A program made the translations under genes and the position numbers. Below, in pieces: positions 21,140-33,722 of a stretch of 64,000 bases of DNA (position 1 is its first letter; each line of letters starts with the position of its first letter). Source of the stretch: Pomphorhynchus laevis (Eukaryota; Acanthocephala; Palaeacanthocephala; Echinorhynchida; Pomphorhynchidae); contig WNNJ02001818.1 of assembly GCA_012934845.2 (NCBI GenBank), positions 1 to 64,000 of the forward strand, read 5' to 3'. Below the pieces are notes generated by a model. That model saw nothing but the letters and a program-made list of their open reading frames with translations. It was not told the DNA's origin and did no database searches.

Positions 21140-22880
21140 TTTAAAAAGACAGCTAAGACCGACACCAACTGTGCTCAACTACAAGTACAGTTCTCGACAC
21201 ACGACTGCAGCTTCTGGACAACAATAGCCTGCGACAACAATAAGTCTGAAAAAGACTTATGTTGATTTTATGCAGACAAACTAGTCCACAACCTCTCTCC
21301 TTAGCACATACCAACCACCAACACGTCCACACAAAGTAACCCCTTCGCTTCTGATTAATTTTCTCCACTCACTGATCATGTCATCATATATACTTCCTAT
21401 CAAAGGTCATATTCACTCCCCAACAACTTCCGTCCTTCCTGTCTCGTTTCTCAATAACTTACATCCATCAATAAACATCACCTAATCAACTTCCACGATC
21501 CTTTCACTCATAAACTTTCCTCACATCGCTTGTCACCCTCTATATTATTCTTATTCTCTTTATCTCTCGATGTCAAGCCTATTTCCTTCATATCATCAAC
21601 TCTCAGCTCTTATATCGTTACCTCACTCACGCTATTCGTCCTCTAGCACGGAAACGCTTTTCTTCTCGCAATCTTTGCGTGATCGTCACCAATATCACTC
21701 CTATCACCTCCTTATCTCCATAAGCACGTCTCAACCACTGTGTTTCCGCCTTCAGATCCATCCTCTCGTCTCTTGTTCCTGTGGATACACCATCCTTTTT
21801 TAAAACGACACCTCTTCCGTAGCATTCATTAGCTTACACAAATCTTCTCAAACTAATCTTTATCAGCCCTCTCTCCTGAAAATTGTATTCAAGCATCGCT
21901 CTCGCGCATCCACTGTCCTCTCCCAACGATTTAAACTCATCTCAACTTCAGCCACTCGCATTTTCCCCGATCGCGCCCCCTCCGAAATCCTCAACTCTCT
22001 TCTGTCCGTATCAAAAAACGTCGTCGAGAGGAAACGACCACATATCTCTTCATCCGAAACATTGACGAAAATTTTCAAGTTATCCACACCCGCCCCAAAA
22101 TTCGGGGGCGTTCCATCTCTCCTATGTGTATTCTCCGCTTGCCCCTATCACCAAACACGGTTTCCGCCTCAGACTCCTTAATACTAGGTCTATTCTCCAT
22201 AAATCCGATATCTACCTCAACCTATTCACCAAGCAATTCATCGATCGTTAATGCCTCACCGAATCCTGGCACCCGATTTCGACGACCTCTCCATTCGCCG
22301 CTCCGCGTTTTTTTTGGCAAAATCACCATCATTGCTAACTTGTCGTTCTTCTAGCCCGATCACTTTGGATCTCGCCATTGTTTACCGTCCTTGTTCATCA
22401 GCTCCTACTTGCTTATTTTTTTACCGAACTCGATGACCTCCTATCCCACTGTTCTTTGTCATCCATACCTTCACTCGTTCTTGACGACTTCAACATCTTC
22501 CTTGACCGTCCCTCTTCAACTGATACTATTCTGTTCATCAATATTCTACCCAACTGCGACTACAAACTCATATTCACTGCCCTCACACATATATTCCCCG
22601 ATCACTGTTCATCGATTGCTGTCCCCGATCACTGCCATCGATCCTTTTCCTGCCTACATCTCACTGTTCATCTCCGATCCTGGCCTATCCGATCACTTTC
22701 TCGTCACCCTTGATCTCACTTCCAGCCACACCCCACCTCACACACTGCCATCCCCTCGCGCTTGGAGAAATCTTGGTCTCCATTTTCTCCGCTCTGCATA
22801 CCTAAATCATTTCTATACGACAATATATCCGTCCAACTTTTCATCTTTGTGTAATTCTTTAAGTAAAATGGTTTTTTAGC
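21140..22880 (+). pseudogene. LINE-A, 5' half (ORF1 tail and endonuclease)
   Basis: A cytosine- and thymine-rich stretch encodes, across shifting frames, the same protein as the copy at 25.3-28.1 kb. Near 22170-22300 the reading TRSILHKSDIYLNLF...CLTESWHP matches the start of an APE-type LINE endonuclease. At 22470-22620 the reading LDDFNIFLDRPSST...LTH matches GDFSIRLDRPSST...PTH of the other copy. The catalytic Asp-Phe motif is partly altered. No RT follows, since the copy stops near 22880. An I/Jockey-type LINE is the best fit. It is non-functional. Confidence 0.7.
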
Positions 22881-22959
22881 AGACATCCTCTATCGCCATA
22901 TCTCACGGTTTCTGCTTTGACCGGCCACTATTTTGTTTGAGAAGGGGATTGGCAGTCTT

Positions 22960-25281
22960 GATGCACCTCTCTGTTACCTACTCGGATATCCAAGCCTTCG
23001 GAATTGTCTTTCATTTTCCTAGACTGTGTCTAGATGGAATTGTTACTGTCAGAATTATCTTGTGAACTTGCATCGCTGTAAATAAGCTCATCGTTGTTTA
23101 CGCTATTTTCGAGGATGATATTGTCAGAAGTTTTATCTAATGAAACTCTTGGATACTATGCTATACGTTTACGGATACAATGATTTTTTTTCCATTGGGA
23201 TGTTCATTGTGAGCAGTTTTGGTATTGCTTTCTACAAGTTTTACGACTTCGGTACGCTGGTCGTATTTACTGGATAGTTCTTTTTTCAGCACCATCAACC
23301 CAGGTTCTAGCAGCAACGAAGGTATACCAGTACCCTAACTCGACCGACGTTCAAATTTCAGGAATCTCTCGTGTGAGGTACAGTTGGTTGATACGCACAA
23401 AAGCGATCTCGTCGAATTTCAAGCCAGCGGAATATATGAACATATATACGTGAGTATATGTTTTAGTAAACGATGATTTTCTTTCCATCGTGATGTTCAA
23501 TATAAATAGTTTTGATATTGCTTTCTAAAAGCTGTAAGAGTCGGTATGCTGGTCATATTTATTGGACAGTTCATGCTTTTTTCAGCACCGTCAAACCAGA
23601 TTCTAGCGTTCTAGCAGCCACGAAGATATACCAGTACCCGAACTCGACCGACGTTCGAATTTAGGCATATCTCTTGTGGGTACAGTTTGTCGATATTAGC
23701 AAAAGCGATATCATCGAATATAGAGCCAGCGGAATGTAGTGCTCCCATTGTGCGATCGGTAATTTACATGAGGTAAGAGCTAATTCTAACGTTCGCCAAA
23801 TTGTTCCATTCATACGTTCAATTTGCGAGTTTCCGGTTGGATTATATGGGCTTGAGTGGCTTATAAAAACACCGTGGCTGTTGAGATAGCTTCGTAATTC
23901 TTTTGATATAAAGGACGGGCCGCGATCGCATTTCACAAACTCGGGGTACCAAATAGATAAAATAACTTTTCTAGGCATTGTATCACTGTCATCGAAATCA
24001 TGATGTGACAAGCAAATGCAAACGGAAAGCGAAAGAACTTGTCGATTATGACAAGCAAGAACCGGTTATTTGCTTTGCTTGGTAAAGGACTTTAAAGTCC
24101 ATTGATATCCGTTCAAATGTCTTCGTTGCTTTTATAAGGTTAGATTTGGAAGGGTAGTAGAAACGGGGCTTCAGTAATGCGCACGTTTGGCTGTTGTCGT
24201 CGATCCTATTCACTTCTTCAATTGAGTAAGGCAAATTGCGAGATCGGATGTAATGATAGATCCTTGTTATTCCAGGATGGCACATTGCATGACGCAGCTG
24301 ACTTAGCAGATCAAGGTTTGTGGACAGGCAAGATGCCCATGTTAAGCAAAAAAAACATATCCGTCGTTTGATTTTCCGATCCTGAGCAATATACAACCTC
24401 GTACACGAACGAGACCAATTCCTTTCGCCATCTTATCATTTTTTCGTTTTTTATCTTGCCCCGGTGAGATCTGCAGAATATTAACGACACGCTGCGTTGA
24501 TCTGTCAACAATCGGAAATCCTTACCGAGCAAATAATGTCTCCAGCTCTTCAACGCTTTAACTATAGTCAGGGCCTCGTTCTCAAATGAAGAATAATTAT
24601 ACGATGATGTAGGGAGTGTTTTTGAGAACGCAACAGGTCGTCCTTCTTGAGAAAGTACAGCACCAATTGCGAAGTTTGAAGCATCCGTTTCTACTGTTAG
24701 CATCTTCGTAGGATCTATAGTAAATAAAGTTGCATCAATTATATCATTACGATTAGAAATAAAAGCCTTTTTCGCCTCATTGTTTAATGGAGACTGAGGT
24801 TATTGTACTAAAGGTTCAAGATGTTTTGAATAATTTGAAATCTAGCAGGAATAATGTGCAAACATGCCAAGCAATCTCCGTAACTCGGACTGGCATTTTT
24901 ACTCAGGAAACTCACGCGAATGTTTCAACCTTTCAGGATCATGCTACAATTTGTTATTTTCCATTGTATTTCTCAACATTGTAATTTTCCGGGTAGAAAT
25001 TTGTGACTTTTCGCTATTTAACATGATATTATGTTTACTGATTGAAGTAAATAATTTAGTAACATTTCGTTCGTGATGACCACATACAACCAAATCATCT
25101 AGGTATGCAAACGTTGATTGAATATTTCCTTTTAGTATGATTTTGTCCATTACGCGCTGAAAAACAGCCGAGGCGTTCGTTAAATCAAATTGCACTCGAA
25201 TAAATTGAAACAAACAACCGTCTGCTTCAAAAACGGTGTACGGACGACCGAATACGTGTAATTTCAATTGATGATAAAAAA
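22960..25281 (-). pseudogene. Gypsy-2, 3' part: RT, RNase H and integrase remains
   Basis: Broken minus-strand frames parallel gypsy-1 pol in order. RT appears at 25309-24944, with FEADGCLFQF and AYLDDLVVCG. RNase H is at 24703-24311 (TVETDASNFAIGAVLSQEG). The integrase zinc region is at 24396-24046 (MCHPGITRIYHYIRSRNLPYS). The integrase core is at 24011-23661 (KCDRGPSF, SSPYNPTGNSQIERMNG). The 3' end carries a tandem duplication (about 23178-23432 and 23474-23740). The copy is cut at 25281 by LINE-A, and its other half resumes at 28055. Several frameshifts show it is dead. Confidence 0.85.
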
Positions 25282-28054
25282 GATTTATTTTTTTACCTGG
25301 CAAATACATGCCGGCGCACGCTTACATGACCCCAACAACAACAAAAAAACAAAAATCTAAATCATGTGTCGAGAAGATGGTACGAAAGCGGCATTTGAAT
25401 GTAATAAAGGAGAGAGCGCAGCGGACGTCGAGAGGGAGCTGATTCCAGACGAGTGGGGCGGCAACGAGGAATGATTGGAGACCGTAGTTGCTAGAGTAAT
25501 TGGGAACGTAGAGTTAGAGGGAATTACAGGAGCACAGTAATAGAGAGGTGGGACGAGTGTCGTCTAAGAAAGGGAGGTTGATGAACGATGGGGAGCCGAC
25601 AGTGATGATACAAAATGTTACGAGAAGAAGGCGGAGTTGTATGCGATGTGGATGGTAGGCTAGTAGATTTGGGCAAGATATGTGAATGTGTGGAAAACGC
25701 GACGGAGACGTAAGAGCACTCGAACAGTGGAGTTGATGATGGGTTTTAGGGGTAGGATTATGGATTTTGGAGAATTGACGAAAAGGCTGAGGCAGTAATT
25801 GATTTTAGGGAAAATAAGCGATGAAAGAAAAGACATACAGGAAAGAAAGTCGATAAGGGGGCCGATACTACATATGTCACGGAGAATTAAGTTAGAAGAG
25901 CGGACCTTGTCGCGGACGAAGGGTTTAAGCGAAAAATGATCATCGAAATAAAATCCTAAGAAAGTGAGATTGTGAACTATGGTGATGATTGATGAGGCAA
26001 AAGATACAGGGGGAGGAGATATGTTAGGTTTACGGGGGAGAATCCATATTATTTTGGACTTGTCTGGGTTTTGAACGAGACGAAGATGGGAGAGACGTTT
26101 GTAGGAGGACGAAATACAGTTGGTGGCAGAAATTGCGATATTGTGTATGCGATGGGCGTGTGCATGAGCATATATTAGGATGTCATCGGCGTATTGCATG
26201 ACATTAAAGGAGTAATGCTTGATAAACGGATAGAGATTGCCGAGTAGAAGAGAGAAAAAGAGGGGACATATGACTGAACCTTGTGGGACCGCGCAGAAAA
26301 TAGGGATGGGAAAATAAGATAATAAATTTGAACAGACGCGAAAAGAACAATCGGATAGATATGAGGTAAGTCATGCTACGGATGAGGAAGAAAATCCGTA
26401 ATCATAGCGAAGGCGAGAAAGGAGGATGGAGTGGTCGACGATGTTGAAAGCGGAGGAGAGGTTGAGGGAAATGATAACACTATATAGAGCCTTGTCACGA
26501 GAAATGATTAGGTCGTTGTAAACTTTCATGCATTCAATTTATCTGGAGTGATTATATCGAAAAGCGGATTGGAAATTAGGGTACATATTGGATGAAGAAA
26601 GATAAATGTTGATCTGTATTAAGATAGGGAGCTCAAAAAGTTTGGAACGAGTAGGGAATAGTGAGGGGACGAACGATGGCGGATTTCCAGTGTGAAGGGA
26701 TGATACGACTGCGGATGGACGATTTAGACAAGGTGGTGAGGAAAGGGGATATCGATGAGCATATGGATTTAAGTATGGTGGTGGGCAGGGGATCAGGAGT
26801 TGAGGTTTTGTTGGGCATAGACATGAGGAGGATGAGACTTCGGCGGGTGAGACAGGGAGAAGATGAAAGAGTTCCGGAATGATAATGCGAGGCTAGTAAC
26901 AGTGAGATGGAATGGATACCGGGGTGTGATAGAGCAACGTAGATACTTTGGTCTGGAGAAATGACAAATAATTATGAGGATTGATGTTGCAAGTCGAAGA
27001 GGAGCGAGAAAGGATTGAGTTAAAAATATGCCGGAAAGACTTAGAGTTGAATGAAGTGTTGATTTTATGCTGCCAGAAGGAGTTGATTTGGTACGTCGTA
27101 GGTAGAGATGATGCCGGAAAATAGCAAGATAGGAATCACGTAAAGAGGGAGTGATCGAGCGGATATCACGTCTGATAGAGCGGTGATAGACTCGAAAAGC
27201 ATAACGGATTCGTCGCTTTGAGACGATCAGTTATGCTTTGAGACGAATCAGTTATGACGAATAATCATTCGTCGCTTTGAGACGAATGTAAAACAATGGG
27301 GCACGGTGTAAGCGACGGTGACGGTGAGGCTTGAAGGGCATGAAAAGATCGAGAGTGTATGTGAGTTCAGAGTTGAAAAGAAAGGTAAGATCGTGAGGAG
27401 AGGAAGATCTTATTGTGGGAGAAGATAGAGATAATTTGAGTAAGACGGAGTGGAGAAGGGGGATGCCAAGATTTCTCTAAGGGCGACGTAGGATGGTAGG
27501 TGTGTGAAGCGGGGAGTGGTTGGAAGTGAGATCAATGGTGACGAGACAGTGATCAGATAGACAAGGATCGGAGATGAAAATGAGGTGTAGGTAGCAAAAC
27601 GATCGGGGACAGCTATGATGTCGAGTGTCCCGCCAAGGATGTGTGTAGGGACAGTGGAGATGAGTTTGTAATTGTCGTTGGATAGAATGATGAGGAACCG
27701 GATGGAATTGGTGGAAGAGGGGCGGTCGAGGCGGATGCTGAAGTCGCCAAGAATGAGTGAAGGGATGGAGGACAAAGAACAGTGGGAAAAGAGGTCAGCG
27801 AGTTCGGTAAAAAATCAAGGAGGTAGGAGTTGATGAACCAGGACGGTATATAATGGCGATGTTCATAGTGATCGGGCTAGGTGAACGACAAGTGAGCAAT
27901 TCAAAAAAGCAAAGACTGAAAGGGGGACGATTTTGCGTAGAAACACTTGGTGACGGGCGAATACGGCACTGCCGCCATCATTAGAGAATTTAGAAGATGA
28001 TGAGCTGAATGGAGTGGTCGTCGGAATCGGAGTGCCAGTGATAGGCTGATTGTA
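25282..28054 (-). pseudogene. LINE-A inserted in gypsy-2
   Basis: Minus-strand pieces in order include an endonuclease region at 27775-27410 (ILGDFSIRLDRPSST, with THILGGTLD), then RT pieces: 26824-26633 (early RT, SIVRPL-like phrase) and 26199-25660 (catalytic YADDILIY, then QNPDKSKIIWI). This order (APE endonuclease, then RT) is standard for I/Jockey-type LINEs. The 3' end near 25282-25300 is A-rich (gtaaaaaaataaat on the minus strand) and joins gypsy RT sequence directly. Multiple stops and frameshifts are present. Roughly 440 bp of gypsy (protease end to RT start) are missing at the site. Confidence 0.8.
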
Positions 28055-28990
28055 ATCGAATTATGTCGCAACAGAGATTCGCGAAACAGAGCAAACGAAT
28101 ATTCTTATAACATTTCCCTTGTATAGTCATATCGACAAAACAGCACGACTTCACAGAGCATTCGTGTAATATGGACGCCATAGTAACATTCCGAAAAAAT
28201 TGCTCAGTAGGAATTTTCAATCGTTTGAATATCGCGCTATTGATGAAGTTTTTCGAACTCTGTATCTATTAAGGCATTTAAGAAGTAATTTTCGACTTTA
28301 GCAGTTATTGAAGCTCTAGAAGTTTCATGAATTGCTGAGGATCTGGATTTTATATAATCTACTAATTGTAAAGTGCTGCCTTACTATTAAATTGAGGAAA
28401 TCGAGTCGATAACATTTATAGGTATAGAACGACATACGGTAGCGAAATGTCCATGCTTGCCACATTTCTTGCATTTAGCAAATCTGACCGGGTATATCTT
28501 ACAAGAATACCATTGCCGACCATAAAAGAAACACATTTTGAAAACTTTCGATGTAGCTAAACATTGATCAGCATCACTAGCATTTGGCATGACATTATGT
28601 CGTTCTGGTACATCCGATACGTACAACTCAGATGTTGTGTATGCCCCTGCGTTGAGTTGAGCTATTTTAAGTGATCTGGCCTTTTCGATTAGGTTACCTA
28701 AGGTTAGCTTTGGGATTTCCAAGAATCATTGTCTGATACTCCAAAATTTGAGCCTCGATATAAAGGCGTCTATAATATGTATAGGTCACGGCGTTTATCT
28801 GATTTGGTATCAGCAAAGTTACAGTCTTTACTCAGCTTATTTAATGTTTGCAAAAATTCGTCAATCGATTGATCGTTATTTTGTTTGCATGTGCTTAGGC
28901 AATGTCGAGCATACACATCGTTCCAGAATCCGAGCGGTTGGGAAGTGTTTCAACACATTCGGTCTTTAGAATCTTGTCCATTAAAATACA
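28055..28990 (-). pseudogene. Gypsy-2, 5' part: gag, zinc knuckle and protease-proximal region
   Basis: The minus-strand frame 28722-28387 matches the gypsy-1 gag end, including KCKKCGKHGHFATVC for the second zinc knuckle. The first knuckle has lost a Cys (CFFYGRQ). Frame 28220-27990 matches the post-protease segment up to NLCCDII and then runs into LINE-A. The gag start at 28980 reads MDKIL. Gag between 28722 and 28980 is frameshifted. Confidence 0.8.
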
Positions 28991-29085
28991 ATATTTAAAT
29001 AAATTGAACTGAGTGGTGAATACAATACGGAATTTTTTTTCAAATTAAATAAGCTAACTGATTCCACGTATTTTATATTGCAAAT
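28985..29085 (-). repeat. Partial 5' LTR of gypsy-2
   Basis: It matches 1706-1800 of the gypsy-1 3' LTR (aaattgaactgagtggtgaatacaatacgg and on). It includes the part missing from the gypsy-1 5' LTR, but the outer (tgtggtataat...) part is absent. Confidence 0.75.
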
Positions 29086-29089
29086 TAAA

Positions 29090-29290
29090 AATAATGCAAA
29101 ATAAAAGTTAAATAATAAAAAATTAATTAATTATAAATAATTGTTAAAAGATTTTATATAATTTATATCAAGATGAATTATAAACTGAAATTAAAAATAA
29201 AAATCAATTTTTATGAATTGACTAATAAATAACAGACGATTTATAAGAATAGGGATTAGCGGTCATCAGGAGGAACTGCTATGTTATCAG
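29090..29290 (+). repeat. PLE-associated 3' motif, copy (reverse orientation to the PLE frame)
   Basis: It contains tttttatgaattgactaataaataacagacg, then ggtcatcaggaggaactgctatg, and runs without a break into the duplicated block at 29288. Confidence 0.75.
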
Positions 29291-30175
29291 CTTTCGGCCC
29301 CTGTTCCTCTACCCAACATAGCAGCGGGGCCAAATACACGCTAATGATGTATTTCCTAAAATACATCAATATCTAAAAACAGCAAAGAACAATAGTAATA
29401 AGTTAAGTAGATATAAACGGCACAGTTGTTGAAGAATAGAGCAAGTATCTCTCAGTTTAATCCCTCGCGGTCTTCCCTTAAGAATATATTCAAAAATGAG
29501 AAGTTTGTTAGTTTGAACCATAATGCATCTGGTTGGATTGGTACATTTGATTTTGACAATATTTAGGAACAGTTTATTCCCAATCACAATTGCGAATGTA
29601 TTCACACTGCGCAACTTCTACCGCCTTGATGTAGCTTCACAGGAGTAGATACTTGTCAGTTTCCGGCATCGTGAATGCTGAAATCCTACACCAAGATTCT
29701 CCAAAGCCCATTCAGTCATCTCATCTAGAGTATGCTAGCTTTTGACAGACTGTCAGAGAAATGAGATCGTCATTTCTATGTTGCAAGCACCACCGTATAT
29801 TCAGTTGATCCTTAAATTTCAGAATAAATCCAATTTAAGGAATAAAATGAAGTGTAAAAATTCAAACCGTAGCTACCCTTGTTAACTTTACAAAAAAATC
29901 TAATTCTTGTAGTCATTATTCGAAAGCGTTTGACAAAAAATGCTTTAATAAAAAATAGCTCTAGTAATACTCATTTGATCGGGGAATATCTATGTATATG
30001 CAGATGTCTCTCGAGTACTATCTTGCAAAATGTTGACATCCTTGACTCTGCTCATGTGATGATATTTAGCAGTGTCACTTGATTATAAAAAAAACATTAT
30101 AACCTGTGTTTTAACATTATAGATATTGCTGAATAATAACCATGACCTAACTGCTCTTACTTTCGCAATTTACGA
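29288..30175. repeat. Duplicated block, copy B
   Basis: Near-identical to 5665-6551 (about three differences). Here it stays joined to an intact PLE-associated motif on its left. That suggests copy B shows the original left context and that copy A was joined to gypsy-1 later. No protein of recognisable kind is encoded. Confidence 0.85.
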
Positions 30176-30744
30176 AAAGTTGTTCAAGGCCTCGTTGACC
30201 ACATATACTACGGTGTCAAAAGAATCCGTGCTTGAAGCGGCATATTTTAACGATACAATCTACTAGAGTGGCTGGTTGCACTCGATCATCGTACTTTGAT
30301 TGTTCTTGCCTCATTCATACCCGATTATTGTCCTTCAACCAATCAGGTAAAGCGTTATATCTGTATGTTCGTTTAGCAAGTTAGAACATGATTTCGTAAG
30401 GTGTCGAATTGGTAGCGGTGCATAGGAGCAATCATATTCTATTCAGTGTATTTGGTAGTGAACTCTCTCAGTTAACTATGGATTTGGATTTTAATTTCAA
30501 ATACAACTAAATTGTTTTCCATATTATCTCGTTGTACCTCTAACACTGTCCGTTCACGGCGGGATTATATGTGCTTGTATAGCTTGTGCATATTCCTAAG
30601 TTGTTTAAATATCGTCATAATTCTCTGAATGCAGATAAGGCACCTCTGTCGAAGTGAATGTATCCTGGTAATCCAAATGTTACGAATATAATTTTTGTGA
30701 TCGAGCGAAACTGCTTTATAGCCAATGCTTGCTTGTAATAATAA
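30176..30744 (-). pseudogene. Gypsy-3, integrase C-terminal remains (left part)
   Basis: The minus-strand reading has LPDWL near 30360 (pol C-terminus) and FGLPGYIHFDRGALSAF near 30690-30640, matching the integrase core FGLPECVHCDQGPAF of gypsy-1. It is frameshifted. The last 187 bp (30558-30744) are repeated at 32142-32327, on the other side of LINE-C. Confidence 0.7.
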
Positions 30745-32141
30745 TGTAGAGGAAATTTATTAGGGCACTGCGTCTCTCGACTTGGCCAAATGAAAGAAAT
30801 TAAATAAAACATTGTGCAACGACTTCATTTGAGATAATATCAATATTTGATAGTCCACCGCTAGTTCCCAACAGGCAAAAGAAATTTAGCAGGTTTATCA
30901 GGTTAGCCGTAAACTTAACCTATCGATCTCCTTCAAAGATTTTTGCGCTAACACCGGGCACTCAAATACGTGGGATAAAGACTCACATCTATCACCACAG
31001 AAAAAACACACACGAAACTCCACGTTTATGGACAGGTATGCGAGTGCAACAAAACTTGTCGTGATATCCGTGTAAAGAAACCCTCCAAACGAGGGGGCGT
31101 TTAGAAGCACACGGAGACTGCCAACTCGTTTGCGTATTAACTGGTGAAGTGTACAGATGATGATCTAGCTTGCTAACCTTATCTGTAAAGTCTTTTTTAT
31201 TTTGAATATAATGTACCGTATCTTGTGCTCCGATCATATTTCGTAAATACTCCGTACATAACTCGACTTTAGATAAAACATAAACCGCAGTCGTCGAGCA
31301 CTTTGGAGAGACGCCTACAACACGCTTAATGAATCTGCCTTTACATTTGTCGATCTGCGCAAAATTAGCCGTCGTGAGGTCCGTCCAGATTGCTGAAAGC
31401 GCGTACGACAAAATCGGTAGAAGCATGACATGAAAATACTGAAGAGCACCACCAAAGGAAAGCTTACCTAAACATTTAACTCGCGAAGTGGCTATGACGA
31501 TTTTCGCACATTTCTTTTCGATATGAAGCTTAAAAGACCACCTACTTGTCAATAGCATCCCCAAATACGTGTATTGATTACTGAACTCTACCTTCCTGCT
31601 GTTTAAACTAATCTCGTCATGTGAGCACAATCTGCCACCTTTACGAAACTTTACTACCTTTGTTTTATCGATATTGACTTCAATTAGATTATTTGAACAG
31701 TAGTTAGCTAGAGCAGTGGTTACGTTTTGAGCCGATTCCAGATCTTTCGTTAGAATAACTAAGTCGTCCGCGTAAAGAACAGAACTTGAAGTTTGACATT
31801 CGTTTCTCAGATGAGACGGCAAATCATGGATATAAACAGAGAAAAGGATAGGGCTGAGCGGATCTCCCTGCATCACACCGCGGCTAGCAATTATTGTGTC
31901 TGATGAAGTAAGTCCGTCGAAGACATTTAATGAATTGGCATAGAGGATATTGCCTAAGAGTTTCAGCATACGACCAGATATCCGGAAATCCATCGACAAT
32001 TTACGGGTGAGTATTTCTCGATTAACCGAATCAAAGGCTTTTTTAAAGTCAACAAAGATAGCATATAAATGACTCTTGCGTTCGAATTGTAATAACACTT
32101 GTTCACGAACTACCTTGATTGCATCCACCGTTGATCGGTGA
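30745..32141 (-). pseudogene. LINE-C RT inserted in gypsy-3, flanked by a long direct repeat
   Basis: The minus-strand frame 32128-30992 (378 residues) is a 5'-truncated LINE reverse transcriptase. It has the A motif FVDFKKAFDSV, then GVMQGDPLSPILF, then catalytic YADDLVIL, then TYLGMLL. It continues in the next frame (31110-30898) with a CxxC..H....C zinc finger (CFFCGDRCESLSHVFECP). That frameshift is the only clear lesion. No endonuclease is present. The 3' end reaches an ATT-type tail at about 30745, matching the other copy at 9480. Identical gypsy sequence of about 186 bp on both sides marks the insertion. Confidence 0.9.
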
Positions 32142-33478
32142 GGCGGGATTATATGTGCTTGTATAGCTTGTGCATATTCCTAAGTTGTTTAAATATCGTC
32201 ATAATTCTCTGAATGCAGATAAGGCACCTCTGTCGAAGTGAATGTATCCTGGTAATCCAAATGTTACGAATATAATTTTTGTGATCGAGCGAAACTGCTT
32301 TAGCCAATGCTTGCTTGTAATAATAATATATCTGACAACTTTTGTTGTACGGTAACCGTAGACATATCAGAGCATGAAAATGCAAATGGAAAGCGAGAAT
32401 ACTCGTCAACTATAACCAGTACAAATCTATTCGTCGATAGCGATGGAAGTGGACCCTTTAAATCTATAGAAAGATGTTCAAATAGTTTAGTCGCCCTAAC
32501 TAATTACTTGACATTTGAACTGAGGTTTAAGTTGACTGCATACTACACATTATTTACACACCCTTTGACTTCATGGGTTGAATGTAGAAGGTATAGTAAT
32601 CGAACGGTGCGAATAAGCCGTTGAATTACCAGATGGTAGAGATATCAGTGAATTTCAATCAAAGTAGGTGGTATCATCGCACAGCATTTTCCTCATGACA
32701 TGGAATCAGCTATGACATTTAATTTACCTGGCCTTTACTTTACTTCAAAGTAAAACTTGACAATTCCATACGCCATCTCTTCAATTTTTCATTTTTGATC
32801 TTTGTTGGTCTCCCAGGTTCGTAAATATAAGCAGCTTACTTTTGATATGTAATTACAGTGAATCGTCTACCCAAAAGCATGTACCTCCATTTTCGTAACG
32901 ACTCTACAATTGCTTGTTCCTCTTTTTTAACGGTTGACTGTGTGACTTCGTGTTAAGCAGCGTGTTCAAATAGAAGGCAGCATGTTATCTAAATTGACTT
33001 AAATCTGATGCAACACCCGAAGCATCGGTTTCTACACTAAATGGTTGTGTCCAATCAATTGTTCTCAGAGTTGCAAATATTTTTTAAATTTTCAAAACCT
33101 TGTAAGGCGATGTATGATCAGGGAGATGTCAGTGATTTGAACAAAGGTTCAATCTTATCCTAAAAATTCGGAACCCAATGCGCATATTACGAAAACAAAT
33201 CTATACATCATTGTAATGAATTTTTAGTATTTGGAACATACATGTTTATAAGTCCATTAAGTCGATCTGGATCAGGGCGAAGTTGTCCCCAGTCAATTCG
33301 ATATCCTAATGTATCAATAGTTTCTTGCCGATTTATTCATTTGTCTTGACTATAAGTAAGTCCAACTTCATGAGCCATGTTAAAGCGTCTTAAATTTAAA
33401 TCATGATCTTGTACATATTTTCCACATATTGTTACATTATCCATATAGGCATAAACACCCTTCAAATCAGCTAACTGA
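32142..33478 (-). pseudogene. Gypsy-3, middle part: integrase start, RNase H and RT palm
   Basis: After the repeated 186 bp, minus-strand sequence continues into the integrase, then RNase H remains (32700-33060, with a TDAS-like site altered) and the RT at about 33460-33380. There the reading GVYAYMDNVTICG stands where gypsy-1 has GTFAYLDDLVVCG. The catalytic DD is DN here. There are many stops. The copy is interrupted at 33479 by a PLE-associated tail. Confidence 0.7.
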
Positions 33479-33722
33479 GTTTACGTATTTAATATAATTA
33501 TAAAATAAACAAAACATAATAATGCTAAATCAAAATTTAATAATAAAATAATAAAATAAATAATTGTTTGAAGATTTTTTATAATTCATATCAAGTTAAA
33601 AAAATTGATTTTTAAAATAAAAGTCTATTTTTATGAATGGACTAATAAATAACAGACGTTGTATCAGAATAAGGATTATAGGTCATCAGGAGGAACTGCT
33701 ATGCTATCAGGTTTCGTCCCCT
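33479..33722 (+). repeat. PLE-associated tail inserted in gypsy-3 RT
   Basis: It runs from cagctaactgagtttacgtat to gctatgctatcaggtttcg, with the tttttatgaatggactaataaataacagacg segment between. It is the reverse complement of the PLE 3' region at 62370-62640. It splits the gypsy-3 RT between the FQRM segment and the AYMDN segment. Confidence 0.75.
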
